Below, in pieces: positions 31,211 through 39,542 of a stretch of DNA of 45,351 nt. Position numbers and translations under genes: made by a program. Below the pieces are notes generated by a model that was given only the letters and a program-made list of their open reading frames with translations, was not told the origin of the DNA and made no database searches. This DNA comes from DATCLS01 sp036563805 (GTDB taxonomy: Bacteria; Actinomycetota; Acidimicrobiia; Acidimicrobiales; VFJN01). The first letter of the stretch is position 1. Each line of letters begins with the position of its first letter. Where the stretch lies: NCBI GenBank assembly GCA_036563805.1, contig DATCLS010000005.1, positions 1 to 45,351 of the forward strand. The letters are read 5' to 3'.

Positions 31211-32965
31211 TCACCGTCCGCTCGTGGCCCCCTCGGACCGGGAGGGCGCCGAGCCGTTGCCCGGGACGGTCCCCCCGTCGCTGTAGTCCACCACACGGCC
31301 CGGGCCGGGGGCGTCCACCGGCCCGTTCCCGTTGCCGTTCCCGTTGGCGTCCGCGCCGTTCGCCGACACGGCAGCGGTCCCGGCCCCGGCCGCAACTCCG
31401 GCCACAGCCGGCTCGGCCCCCGCCTCGGCCTCGGCCCCGGCCCCGTTGGCCCGGGCGGCCCCGTGCCGGCGCACGTCGCCCGACTCGGTGCGCAACGGGA
31501 CCTCCCGCAGCAGCCGGACCACGAAGAACGCCAGCGCCATCACCGGCACGCCGTACAGGAACACGCCGGTGATCGCCTCGGCGACGGCCCCGGCCATCTG
31601 GGCCCGCTCGGCCTCGGGCAAGTGGGTGATCTGCTCGGGCGTCAGGCCGGCGCCCGCGGCGTCGCCCACCAGGTCGGTCAGCCGGCTGGAGAACAGCGCG
31701 CCGAAGATGGCGACGCCGACCGACCCGCCCACGGTGCGGAAGAACGTGACCGTCGAGGTGGCGACGCCGAGGTACTCGGCGGGCGTCTCGTTCTGGGTGG
31801 CGAGGATGATCACCTGCATGGTGAAGCCCAGCCCGATGCCGAGGACGGCCATGTAGGCGCTCGACTCCCAGCGGGCCGAGTCGGTGTCCAGCGTCGACAG
31901 CAGGAACATGCCGAGCGTGGCCAGCGCGGTCCCGACGATCGGGAAACGCCGGTACCGGCCGGTGCGGGTGATGATCTGGCCCGAGAGCGTCGATGCGCCC
32001 AGCAGGCCCAGCATCAGCGGGGTCAGCAGCAGGCCGGAGTTGCTGGCCGACACGCCGTTGGCCACCTGCAGCAGCGTGGGGAGGTAGGTGGCGGCGCCGT
32101 ACATGCCCACGCCGACGATGAGGCCCACGACGCTGGCGATCGTGAACGTGCGCATCCGGAACAGGCCGAGCGGCAGCGCCGGCTCGGCCGCCCGCCGCTC
32201 GACGGCGACGAACAGGGCGGTCAGCACGGCCGAGGCCACGCCGAGACCGACGATCACCGGCGACCCCCAGGCGTACTCGGCGCCGCCCCAGGTGGTGAGC
32301 AGCACGAAGCAGGTGATGGCGCTGGCCAGCAAGGTGATACCGAGCCAGTCGACCTTGGCCTGGGAGCGGCGGGGGGAGGCGGGGAGCACGGCGCTCGTCA
32401 CCACCAGGGCGATGGCGGCCAGGGGCACGTTGACGTAGAAGACCCAGCGCCAGGTCAGGTGGTCGGTGATGAACCCACCGGTGAGCGGCCCGATCACGCT
32501 GGCCGCACCGAACACGGCCCCGAACAGGCCCATGTACCGGCCCCGCTCGCGGGGGCTCACGATGTCGGCGATGATCGCCTGGGCCAGGACGATGAGCCCG
32601 CCGGCACCGGCGCCCTGGATGCCCCGGAAGACGATGAGCTGCAACATGTCGCCGGACACGCCGGCCAGCACGCTGCCGGCCAGGAACACGACGATGGCGG
32701 CCTGGAACAGCCGCTTGCGGCCGTAGAGGTCGCCGAGCTTGCCCCACAGCGGGGTCGACACCGTCTCGGTGAGCAGGTAGGCGGTCACCACCCAGGCCAG
32801 GTGGTCGAGCCCGCCGAGGTCGCCGACGATCGTCGGGAGGGCGGTGGCGACGATCGTCTGGTCGATGGCGGCCAGGAGCATCCCGAGCATGAGCCCGCTG
32901 AAGCAGATGACGATCTGCTTGGGCGTCAGGCGGGACGGGGCGTTGGCGGACGCGGTCGGATTCAT
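31211..32965 (-). CDS. MFS drug-resistance transporter, DHA2 (14-TM, EmrB/QacA) family
   Basis: 584 residues. Many hydrophobic helices start at residue 14; motif A GKLGDLYGRKR and the first-helix AAIDQTIVATALPTIVGDL with LDHLAWVVTAYLL are hallmarks of proton-driven DHA2 exporters. FFRTVGGSVGVAIFGALFSS is the family's late conserved helix. The last ~90 residues are a disordered Gly/Asn/Ala tail, unusual for the family. The ATG at 32963-32965 has AGGAAGC upstream; the longer open frame begins in the operator region and is rejected. It probably exports hydrophobic toxicants or a metabolite across the cytoplasmic membrane. Confidence 0.95.
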   Translation of the reverse strand: MNPTASANAPSRLTPKQIVICFSGLMLGMLLAAIDQTIVATALPTIVGDLGGLDHLAWVVTAYLLTETVSTPLWGKLGDLYGRKRLFQAAIVVFLAGSVLAGVSGDMLQLIVFRGIQGAGAGGLIVLAQAIIADIVSPRERGRYMGLFGAVFGAASVIGPLTGGFITDHLTWRWVFYVNVPLAAIALVVTSAVLPASPRRSQAKVDWLGITLLASAITCFVLLTTWGGAEYAWGSPVIVGLGVASAVLTALFVAVERRAAEPALPLGLFRMRTFTIASVVGLIVGVGMYGAATYLPTLLQVANGVSASNSGLLLTPLMLGLLGASTLSGQIITRTGRYRRFPIVGTALATLGMFLLSTLDTDSARWESSAYMAVLGIGLGFTMQVIILATQNETPAEYLGVATSTVTFFRTVGGSVGVAIFGALFSSRLTDLVGDAAGAGLTPEQITHLPEAERAQMAGAVAEAITGVFLYGVPVMALAFFVVRLLREVPLRTESGDVRRHGAARANGAGAEAEAGAEPAVAGVAAGAGTAAVSANGADANGNGNGNGPVDAPGPGRVVDYSDGGTVPGNGSAPSRSEGATSGR

Positions 32966-33041
32966 CCAGCTTCCTCGCAGGACGGGCGCGGTCTTTCGCG
33001 ATGGGCGGTGCCCGGGGGGAGGTGGGCACCTGGCTACAAAC

Positions 33042-33067
33042 TTGCAGAGCCTGCAACTTTGCGTCAA
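33042..33067 (-). promoter_or_regulatory. Promoter with TetR-type operator for the MFS-TetR operon
   Basis: Perfect inverted repeat TTGCAG-agc-CTGCAA (33042-33056). On the minus strand, TTGACG (complement of 33062-33067) is a good -35 box, which places the repeat in the -35/-10 spacer where a bound repressor would block polymerase. The -10 box is not clear (CAAGTT or GTTTGTAG near 33032-33044). It lies about 77 nt upstream of the MFS ATG. Confidence 0.6.
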
Positions 33068-33147
33068 ATGCATTTATTCCCTCGGTGTGAAAGTACCGTC
33101 AAGCCCGGGGTGGGGCCCGTTGGGCCCGGAACACGCCCCGCTTCGGC

Positions 33148-33411
33148 TCAGGCGTCGGGGTCCTCGCCCACCTCCCGGAGGGCGGTGGCGAGCGCGGCCC
33201 GCAGCCGGCGGGCCGACCGGGGCGCGAGGTGGGCGACGACGCCCCGGCCCGCCTGGCCGGCCTCCTCGAGCGTCAGCTCGACCCGGATGTCGCCGCACTC
33301 GTCGCAGTCGTCCAGCACGGCCACGGCCCAGGCCGCACTGGGCCGGTCCTCGCCGTCGGCCGGGTGATCGTCGAGCGCGAAGTCGATGGATTGCTTCACG
33401 GCGGCAGTCAA
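33148..33411 (-). CDS. Small hypothetical protein, 87 residues
   Basis: An acidic-to-mixed protein reading MTAAVKQSIDFALDDHPADG, then WAVAVLDDCDECGDIRVELTLEEA and a basic helix RSARRLRAALATALREVGED. The CDEC pair could bind a metal or form a disulfide. The start is either a TTG at 33409-33411 or the GTG at 33397-33399; no clear ribosome-binding site helps. It lies 46 nt downstream of the histidine kinase stop, on the same strand as the two-component genes, and could be the last gene of that operon. The function is unknown. Confidence 0.6.
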   Translation of the reverse strand: MTAAVKQSIDFALDDHPADGEDRPSAAWAVAVLDDCDECGDIRVELTLEEAGQAGRGVVAHLAPRSARRLRAALATALREVGEDPDA

Positions 33412-33456
33412 CCACGAGCGGGTGCCGTGGCCCGGTGTCGGTGGCCGGTGCCCGGC

Positions 33457-35268
33457 TCAGCCGGTCAGCGGCAGCAGCACCCGGAACGTGGCGCCCGCGC
33501 CCGGCTCGCTGTCCACCTCGACGGTCCCGCCGTGGGCGGCCGTGATGGCGGCCACGATCGAGAGGCCGAGCCCCGTGCCGCCCCGGGCGCGGCTCCGCGC
33601 CGTGTCGGTGCGGTAGAAGCGCTCGAACACGCGTTCGCGCTGCTCGGGGGTCAGGCCCGGGCCCCGGTCGGCGACCTCGAGGACGGCCCAGGGGCGGCCG
33701 TCGCGCTCGGTCCGGGCCACCCGGACCGTCACGGGTGTGCCGGCCGGCGTGTGAACCAGGGCGTTGTCGAGCAGGTTGGTGAGCACCTGGCGGAGGCGGG
33801 GCTCGTCGCCGGCCACGACGACGCCCCCGGCGGCCTCGTCCGCCTCACCGGGGCTGGCGGCCGTGCCGGGGTTGGCGGCCGTGCCGGCTGCGCCCGTCCC
33901 GCCCGCCGAGCTGGCCCCGGCGGCCGGGGCGTCCAGGGTCTCGGCCGGGTCGGGGCCGGAGCTCGGCGGCGCCGGCGGCGTGACCAGCCGCACGTCCCGC
34001 TCGGGGTCGCGCACCCGGGCCGCCTCGACGGCGTCGTTCGCCACCACGAGCAGGTCGACGGGCTGGCGGTCGAACGGGCGCTGCTGGTCGAGCCGGGCGA
34101 GCAGCAGCAGGTCGTCCACCAGCAGCCCCATGCGGGTGGCCTCGGCCTCGACGCGGCCCAGCAGCTCCTGCACCTGGGCGGGGTCGGTGACCGCGCCCTG
34201 GCGGTGGAGCTCGGCGAAGCCCCGGATCGACGTCAGCGGCGTCCGCAGCTCGTGGCTGGCATCGGCCACGAACCGGCGCATCCGCTCCTCGGAGCGCCGG
34301 GCCGTCTGCTCGGACTCGGCCCGCGACCGGAACGCCCCCTCGATCTGGTTGAGCATCGTGTTGAGGGCCGCCCCCAGGCGGCCGACCTCGGTGCGGGGGT
34401 CCTGGTCGGCGATGCGCCGGGACAGGTCACCGCCGGCGATGGCGGCCGCCGTCTGCTCGATCTCGGTCAGGGGCCGGAGGGCGGTGCGGACGACCAGGTA
34501 GCCGGCGGCGGCCAGCCCGACGAGGACCAGCGCCCCCACCACCAGCTGGATGCGGACGAGGCTGTCGACCGTCGCCTCCACGTCGGCCAGGCTGCGGGCG
34601 ACGAGCACGGTGTCGACCACGTGGGTGCCGAGGGGGAGGTCGTTGACGTCGACGGCGACGACCCGCCAGGACGGGTCGCGCGCGCTCGCCCCCGGGACGG
34701 TGAACGGCCGCGCCCCGCGCCGGGCCACCTCGGCTGCGGTCATGCGGGGCCAGTCGGGCTCGTCGCTGGCCCGCAGCGGCGAGCGGGCCACCGCCACGGT
34801 CCCTCCGGACGCGTTCTGGAACGCCAACCGGTACTGGCTGGGCAGCTGCACCGTGACCTGTGTCCGGCCCCCGAGGGAGTCGACCACCACCCCGAGGTCG
34901 ACGTCGTGGACCGCCTCCACGAGCTCGTCGTCGGCCCGGTCGGTCAGGTAGGCGCGCAGGAGGCGCACGCCGAACAGGCCGGTCATCGCCAGGGCCAGGG
35001 CGGTCAGCACCAGCAGCGCGCTGATGAGGCGGAGCCACAGCGGAGTCCGCTGCCAGAGGGACGGCCGGGCCGTCGGGGGGACCGGCGGCGGGGGCGGCTC
35101 GGTCGGCGGCGGTCCGGAGGGCGGCGGGCCCGCATCCGGCACACCCGCACCCGGTGAGCCCGTGCCCGGCGGTCCCGCCGACGGCGTGCCCGACCCCGGC
35201 GAGGCCGGCCCCGGCGGTCCGGTCGGCGGTGGGGGCGGGGGGACCGGCGACCCGAGCCCGGCGGTCAT
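33457..35268 (-). CDS. Sensor histidine kinase, MprB-like (OmpR-partner class)
   Basis: 603 residues. A ~70-residue Pro/Gly-rich cytosolic N-terminus, one TM helix (LISALLVLTALALAMTGLFGV), an extracytoplasmic sensor domain (about 100-240), a second TM helix (LVVGALVLVGLAAAGYLVV), a HAMP domain, and the DHp box DASHELRTPLTSIRGFAEL with the phospho-acceptor His. The ATPase has QVLTNLLDNALVHT (N-box), VADRGPGL (G1) and GGTGLGLSIV (G2), with a 45-residue Ala/Gly insert before the N-box. Its ATG overlaps the regulator stop (35265-35268, ATGA). Order, partner and the adjacent HtrA gene match the mycobacterial MprA-MprB-PepD envelope-stress system; orthology is inferred. Confidence 0.92.
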   Translation of the reverse strand: MTAGLGSPVPPPPPPTGPPGPASPGSGTPSAGPPGTGSPGAGVPDAGPPPSGPPPTEPPPPPVPPTARPSLWQRTPLWLRLISALLVLTALALAMTGLFGVRLLRAYLTDRADDELVEAVHDVDLGVVVDSLGGRTQVTVQLPSQYRLAFQNASGGTVAVARSPLRASDEPDWPRMTAAEVARRGARPFTVPGASARDPSWRVVAVDVNDLPLGTHVVDTVLVARSLADVEATVDSLVRIQLVVGALVLVGLAAAGYLVVRTALRPLTEIEQTAAAIAGGDLSRRIADQDPRTEVGRLGAALNTMLNQIEGAFRSRAESEQTARRSEERMRRFVADASHELRTPLTSIRGFAELHRQGAVTDPAQVQELLGRVEAEATRMGLLVDDLLLLARLDQQRPFDRQPVDLLVVANDAVEAARVRDPERDVRLVTPPAPPSSGPDPAETLDAPAAGASSAGGTGAAGTAANPGTAASPGEADEAAGGVVVAGDEPRLRQVLTNLLDNALVHTPAGTPVTVRVARTERDGRPWAVLEVADRGPGLTPEQRERVFERFYRTDTARSRARGGTGLGLSIVAAITAAHGGTVEVDSEPGAGATFRVLLPLTG

Positions 35269-35990
35269 GAGCTGTCGGGCGGAGTGCGGATCACGTAGCC
35301 GACGCCCCGGACGGTCTGGATCAGCCCGCCGTCGCCCAGCTTGCGGCGCAGGTAGGACACGTAGGACTCGACGATGTTGGCGTCGCCGTCGAAGTCGTAG
35401 CTCCACACGTGGTCGAGGATCTGGGCCTTGGACAGCACGCGCCCGGCGTTGACCATCAGGTAGCGGAGCAGGTTGAACTCGGTGGGGGAGAGCGCCACCT
35501 CCCGACCGTTGCGCCACACCTGGTGGCTGTCCTCGTCGAGCTCGAGGTCGCCGACCACCAGGCGGGACGGGGCGGCGCCCGGCGAGCCGGACGTGCGCCG
35601 CAGGATGGCCCGGATGCGGGCGATGACCTCCTCGAGGCTGAACGGCTTGGTGACGTAGTCGTCGCCGCCCAGCGTGAGGCCGGTGACCTTGTCCTCGTTG
35701 GCGTCGCGGGCGGTGAGGAACAGCACCGGCAGCGGCCGGTTGTTGGCCCGCAGCCGCCGGAGCACGACGAAGCCGTCGATGTCGGGGAGCATGACGTCGA
35801 GCAGCACCAGGTCGGGATGTACCCGCTCGACCGCCTTGACGGCCTCGGCGCCGGTCATGGCCGTCGCCACGGCGAAGCCGGCGAACCGGAGGCTGGCCGA
35901 CAGCAGCTCGACGATGTTCGGCTCGTCGTCGACGACCAGCAGCCGCGCCTCGGGGGTGGCGCCGTTGGTGGGCGGCATCACGTCGGTCAT
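35265..35990 (-). CDS. Response regulator, OmpR/PhoB class, MprA-like
   Basis: 241 residues. The receiver domain has the acidic pair VVDDEPN, phospho-acceptor Asp in LVLLDVMLPDIDG, Thr in VLFLTARD and Lys in DYVTKPFS. The C-terminal winged helix ends VESYVSYLRRKL then IQTVRGVGYVIR, typical OmpR-family DNA binding. The ATG at 35988-35990 is chosen because it sits just before the receiver domain; no strong ribosome-binding site is seen. It should bind the two arrays of 11-bp-period repeats at 36110-36216 in front of this operon and htrA. Confidence 0.95.
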   Translation of the reverse strand: MTDVMPPTNGATPEARLLVVDDEPNIVELLSASLRFAGFAVATAMTGAEAVKAVERVHPDLVLLDVMLPDIDGFVVLRRLRANNRPLPVLFLTARDANEDKVTGLTLGGDDYVTKPFSLEEVIARIRAILRRTSGSPGAAPSRLVVGDLELDEDSHQVWRNGREVALSPTEFNLLRYLMVNAGRVLSKAQILDHVWSYDFDGDANIVESYVSYLRRKLGDGGLIQTVRGVGYVIRTPPDSS

Positions 35991-36078
35991 GGCTGTGACG
36001 GCAGTGCGCTGGCGTTCATGCGTCTCGTCCTCGACGTCCCGGACAGGACCGTACCGCTGGGTCGGGGCTCCTCCCACG

Positions 36079-36216
36079 ACCCCAGGGTGCGGCGGCCAGC
36101 TGGGCCGTCCCTGGAGGTTCCCTGGGAGAACGCTGAGAGCGCGAGCGCCCGGCGGTTCGGCGCCGCGCTCCCGCGTTCCCAGGAAACTCTCAGGAAGTGC
36201 CCAGGGTCTCCGCAGG
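36079..36216. promoter_or_regulatory. Opposed arrays of 8-bp repeats at 11-bp period between the two-component operon and htrA
   Basis: Plus-oriented 8-mers start at 36176 TTCCCAGG, 36187 CTCTCAGG, 36198 TGCCCAGG and 36209 TCCGCAGG, exactly 11 bp apart. Minus-oriented 8-mers start at 36110 CCTGGAGG, 36121 CCTGGGAG and 36132 GCTGAGAG, also exactly 11 bp apart and reading CTCYCAGG-like on the other strand. A further solo copy, ACCCCAGG, is at 36079. An 8-bp unit with a 3-bp spacer matches OmpR-family tandem binding and the architecture described for the mycobacterial MprA box (two 8-bp direct repeats). One array faces each divergent gene. Confidence 0.75.
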
Positions 36217-36237
36217 CTGGCCCGGCATGGTGGGGGC

Positions 36238-37731
36238 ATGGCCGATGAGCACACCGCCGAGACCACCGTGACGCTCGCCGGCCCCGCCGCGCCCTCGGGT
36301 CCCCCCGCCCCCGGCCGGCCGCCTGCCGAGTCCCCCCTCCCGGCAGGCGACCGGCCGGCCGGTGCGGTCGAGGAGCCGGCGCGCCCCACCGCGCCCCCGA
36401 CGCCGCCGTCGTCGCCCCCGACCGCGGCCTCGACGTCGGCGTCGATGACCGCGGCGTCGATGGCCGCGACGGCGACCCCGTCGTCGCCTACGTCGTCGCC
36501 CCCGTCGGGGCCGCCGACGAAGCCCCCGTCCCCTCCGCCTCCCCCGGCGTCGCCGTCCCCCGCGGCGGCGCCGCACGGCTCGCCGACCCCGCCGACGCCA
36601 CCACGGCCGGGGCGGCGAGCCCTCGGCGCCCTCGGTGCCGTGCTCCTCATGCTGGGAGCCGGCACCGGCGGCGCCGCCATCGCCCTGGCCGTGGACGACG
36701 ACCCGGCCGCCGAACCCCGTCCCGCCACCAGCTTCGACACGCCGGCGACCACGGCCGACGACGGCGACCGCGGCCCCCGCGAGCCGCTGTCGCGGGTGGC
36801 CGCCCAGGTGCTGCCGAGCGTCGTGTCGATCACGGTCGAGCAGCAGGGCGGCACGGTCGGTGGCTCCGGCGTCATCATCAGCGAGGACGGTCGCATCCTG
36901 ACCAACAACCACGTCGTCGAGGACGCCGAGGGCGGCGATCTGTCCGTGACGTTCCACGACGGCGAGGAGGCCGAGGCCGACATCGTCGGCCGCGACCCCG
37001 CCACCGACCTGGCGGTCATCCAGGCGGAGGACGTGAGCGGCCTCACGCCGGCCCGCTTCGGCAGCAGCGCCGACGTCCACGTCGGCGACACGGTGCTGGC
37101 GATCGGCAGCCCGCTCGGGCTCAACGGGTCGGTGACGGCAGGCATCGTCAGCGCGGTCGACCGGTCGATCACGCTCAGTGGCTCGAGCCGGCCGCAGTCG
37201 CCGCTAGGCCCGTTCGAGAGCCCGGGCGGCGGCGCCGGGACGACGGCGTCGATCAACGCCATCCAGACCGACGCCGCCATCAACCACGGCAACTCGGGCG
37301 GCCCGCTCCTCAACGCCTCCGGCGAGGTCATCGGCATCAACACCGCCATCGCCTCGGCCACCGGCGACATCTCGGGCCAGGCCGGCAACATCGGCGTCGG
37401 GTTCGCCATCCCCATCGACGACGCCCGGGACGTCGCCGAGCAGCTCATCGAGGACGGCGAGGTCGAGCACGCCTACCTCGGCGTCCAGATCGCCGACGCC
37501 GACACCGGCGGCGCCCTGGTCGGCGGCGTCGAGCCCGGCAGCCCGGCCGATCGGGCGGGCCTGCGCGAGGGCGACATCGTCACCGCCCTCGACGGCCGGG
37601 AGATCCCCGACTCGGCCAGCCTCACCGCCGCCGTCCGCCAGCGCTCGCCCGGCGACCGGGTCTCGCTCACCTACGAGCGGGACGGCGACGAGCACACGGT
37701 CCAGGTCCGGCTGGCCACGCTGCCGGGCTGA
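36238..37731 (+). CDS. HtrA/DegP-like membrane-anchored serine protease with PDZ domain
   Basis: 497 residues. A ~125-residue Pro/Ser/Ala/Thr-rich cytosolic segment, one TM helix (about 127-152), a trypsin-like domain with the triad His225 (TNNHVVED), Asp257 (ATDLAVI) and Ser353 (HGNSGGPLL), then a PDZ domain (AYLGVQIADADTGGALVGGV, GSPADRAGLREGDIVTALDG). It is extracytoplasmic and probably degrades or refolds damaged envelope proteins. GGTGGGGGC precedes the ATG. The upstream repeat array indicates control by the divergent response regulator, as with PepD and MprA in mycobacteria. All catalytic residues are intact. Confidence 0.95.
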   Translation: MADEHTAETTVTLAGPAAPSGPPAPGRPPAESPLPAGDRPAGAVEEPARPTAPPTPPSSPPTAASTSASMTAASMAATATPSSPTSSPPSGPPTKPPSPPPPPASPSPAAAPHGSPTPPTPPRPGRRALGALGAVLLMLGAGTGGAAIALAVDDDPAAEPRPATSFDTPATTADDGDRGPREPLSRVAAQVLPSVVSITVEQQGGTVGGSGVIISEDGRILTNNHVVEDAEGGDLSVTFHDGEEAEADIVGRDPATDLAVIQAEDVSGLTPARFGSSADVHVGDTVLAIGSPLGLNGSVTAGIVSAVDRSITLSGSSRPQSPLGPFESPGGGAGTTASINAIQTDAAINHGNSGGPLLNASGEVIGINTAIASATGDISGQAGNIGVGFAIPIDDARDVAEQLIEDGEVEHAYLGVQIADADTGGALVGGVEPGSPADRAGLREGDIVTALDGREIPDSASLTAAVRQRSPGDRVSLTYERDGDEHTVQVRLATLPG

Positions 37732-37738
37732 CCCCCGC

Positions 37739-37773
37739 GGGCCGCCGCCGGTTGCGGCGTCCGGCGGCGGCCC
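37739..37773 (+). terminator. Perfect 13-bp hairpin directly after htrA
   Basis: GGGCCGCCGCCGG (37739-37751) and CCGGCGGCGGCCC (37761-37773) pair perfectly around a 9-nt loop, starting 8 nt after the stop codon. No U-tract. This is a typical position and strength for a high-GC terminator or mRNA 3'-end stabiliser. Confidence 0.65.
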
Positions 37774-37806
37774 GGGCCCCGACCTCCCGGCGGGACACCG
37801 GGACCG

Positions 37807-37840
37807 GTCCCCGCACCCGTCGCGTGGCGGGTGTGGGGAC
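37807..37840 (+). terminator. Second hairpin downstream of htrA
   Basis: GTCCCCGCACCCG (37807-37819) pairs with CGGGTGTGGGGAC (37828-37840) over 13 positions with a single A-T-less mismatch point, around an 8-nt loop. It lies 33 nt beyond the first hairpin and probably acts with it. Confidence 0.55.
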
Positions 37841-37905
37841 CGCCGCGCCCGGGCCCGAGCCGGCCCGCACCCCCTGGACAGGCTGCACCCCCGGTCCTCC
37901 TCGGC

Positions 37906-37938
37906 GAGCCTGGCCGGCCCCCTGGACCGGCCAGGCTC
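37906..37938. terminator. Perfect 12-bp hairpin, third of the series
   Basis: GAGCCTGGCCGG (37906-37917) and CCGGCCAGGCTC (37927-37938) pair perfectly around a 9-nt loop. It could serve as a terminator for the minus-strand gene ending at 38252 as well as a last barrier for htrA transcripts. Confidence 0.5.
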
Positions 37939-38251
37939 CCCCGCGCGCCCCGATCGCGTTCTCGGCGCTGGCCGGCGAGCGGGACAGCGAGGACGCTTCA
38001 CCGGCACGCCGTCGTCCTGTCGCTTGCCGCTCACTGCGGCCTCGGCGCTGCTGTTCTCGTTCGGCGGTGACACGGGCTCGTGGAGCTGAGCCGCGGAGCT
38101 GACGGCCGCCTGGCCACCGGTGCGTTCGGCGCGCTGCTCGTCGACGGCGCCCACCGTCTACGGCTCCCTACGCCGGTCGTTGGCAGCGAGCGCCGGGCCG
38201 GCGACCTACGGCGCGTTGCTCCACCGGCGGTGGGTGGGCGCCTGACGCCCG

Positions 38252-38548
38252 TCAGTGGGGCTCGCCGACGACCAGCATCTCCAGCTCGACGCCGAACTTC
38301 TTGGCCAGCTGCTCGCCGCTCGTGAGCACGTGCTTGCCGAGGTCGGTGTCGAGGGCGGCCTCCATGTCCTGGACGTTGGTGAAGCTCACCTCGGTCATCT
38401 GGAAGTACCGCCCCTCGAGGCAGGTGGAGACCGTCGCGTCGAGCGCGTTCTCGAGCCGGTCGAGCAGTGGGAAATGCGTGGAGAGGTAGGCCTCCCGGAA
38501 CCCGTCCACGTCACTCGGCTTGGTCCACAGCCCGACCAATCTGATCAC
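38252..38548 (-). CDS. EthD-like small protein
   Basis: 98 residues, starting at the GTG 38546-38548 behind GGGGGT. It reads IRLVGLWTKPSDVDGFREAY, STHFPLLDRLENA, GRYFQMTEVSFTNVQDMEAAL and ends with VELEMLVVGEP, matching the ferredoxin-like alpha/beta barrel of EthD proteins, which dimerise and often accompany catabolic oxygenases. No active-site residue can be assigned. It stands alone, between the htrA terminators and a lipoprotein gene on the same strand (98 nt apart). Confidence 0.8.
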   Translation of the reverse strand: MIRLVGLWTKPSDVDGFREAYLSTHFPLLDRLENALDATVSTCLEGRYFQMTEVSFTNVQDMEAALDTDLGKHVLTSGEQLAKKFGVELEMLVVGEPH

Positions 38549-38646
38549 GCTGACCCCCAGTCCCCGCCGCTGGCGGCATAGAGCGAACCGGCGCAGCGTA
38601 GCGTGGCCGGCGAGCGGCCACGGTCGCGCGTTCCGCCCCGGTGGGC

Positions 38647-39291
38647 CTAGCGGAGGCGGACGGTGGCGGCCACGCCCGAGACCAGGTCGGGCTGCATCGT
38701 GAGCAGGAGCCCGGCGGCGTCGACGGGCACCTCGTAGAGCTGGACGCCCCGCTCCGGCGCGTCGGCGGCCAGCCAGCCCGTGGGCGGGTTGTCCCCGGCG
38801 GTGAGGGGCCGGTAGCGGGCCCCGTTGGTGTCGACCACGGCGAACCGCAAATAGGTGGCGTCCCGTGCGCTGGCCGTGCGGTTCACGATCTCGACGTCGA
38901 CCGCCATGAGCATGTGGCCCGGCCCGGGCGTGACCGCGTCGCTGGGCGCCGGGGCGACCACCCCGTGGACGATCAGCTCGTAGCCGGCCGCCATCACCCG
39001 CTCGCCCACCGGCACGGTGGGGACCGCGGTCGTCGTCGGGCCGGCCGGCGGGCCGCCGGGCTGGCCGGGGGCACCCGGCCCGGGAACCGGGTCGGACGCC
39101 CCCGGGGCGCCGGACGGCGCCGACCCCGGCGATCCCGGGACCGCACCCGGGGTCGAGGTGGACGGCGCGCTGGTGGCGACACGGCCGGCCGAGCCGGCGT
39201 CGTCGTCGCTGGAGCAGGCCGTGGCCAGCACTCCGGGCAGCGCGGCGACCGTGAGCGCAGAGCACGCCGCCGCCCGCCGCCAGGGTCTCAT
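38647..39291 (-). CDS. Lipoprotein with DUF4352-like domain
   Basis: 214 residues. A signal peptide with lipobox VLATAC (Cys26) indicates a lipid-anchored extracellular protein. A ~55-residue Pro/Gly/Ser/Thr linker precedes a beta-rich domain: GHMLMAVDVEIVNRTASARD then LRFAVVDTNGARYRPL, characteristic of DUF4352/telomere-like immunoprotective-type domains in Gram-positives. The ATG has GGGGGCGGGG upstream. Its function is unknown; related domains are thought to be secreted or surface-bound adaptor folds. Confidence 0.82.
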   Translation of the reverse strand: MRPWRRAAACSALTVAALPGVLATACSSDDDAGSAGRVATSAPSTSTPGAVPGSPGSAPSGAPGASDPVPGPGAPGQPGGPPAGPTTTAVPTVPVGERVMAAGYELIVHGVVAPAPSDAVTPGPGHMLMAVDVEIVNRTASARDATYLRFAVVDTNGARYRPLTAGDNPPTGWLAADAPERGVQLYEVPVDAAGLLLTMQPDLVSGVAATVRLR

Positions 39292-39492
39292 CCCCGCCCC
39301 CTTTGTCGCCCGCTGTGGCCGGGCCGTGCCCGGCCGCCTGCCTGTCCCCGCGGGTCGATCATAGGGGGGCCGGTCGCCGCCCAGGTAGCCCGGCGTCCCC
39401 GCCGGCCCGGTCCCGGACCGGCAGCCGCGCCGGAAGGCGGACGAGCCGGCGGGCGCTCCGTGGGGCCGTCCGTCGGGCCGTCCGTGGGGCTC

Positions 39493-39527
39493 GACCAGCC
39501 GTTTCTTTGAGCCTGACCACCCGTTTC
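39493..39527 (+). promoter_or_regulatory. Direct repeat upstream of the SDR gene
   Basis: GACCAGCCGTTTC (39493-39505) and GACCACCCGTTTC (39515-39527) differ at one base and lie 22 bp apart, two helical turns, ending 15 bp before the SDR start codon. Such spacing suits an activator or repressor binding on one face. No -10 box can be named with confidence. Confidence 0.4.
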
Positions 39528-39542
39528 GGGAACGCTAAGGCC

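Larger units (their letters stand above)
37732..38251. other. Intergenic region rich in hairpins
   Basis: 520 bp between the htrA stop and the stop of the convergent EthD-like gene. Three strong inverted repeats are listed separately (37739-37773, 37807-37840, 37906-37938). The remaining 38-kb stretch up to 38251 shows no supported gene, with open frames of low coding quality only. Confidence 0.6.

Noticed and set aside
35991..37448. Long N-terminal extension of the response regulator
   Set aside because: The extension is antisense to htrA and runs through the repeat arrays; the receiver domain begins right after the ATG at 35990.
37752..38102. Open frames in the htrA downstream region
   Set aside because: They cross the hairpins, have Arg/Pro-rich low-complexity translations and no ribosome-binding site.
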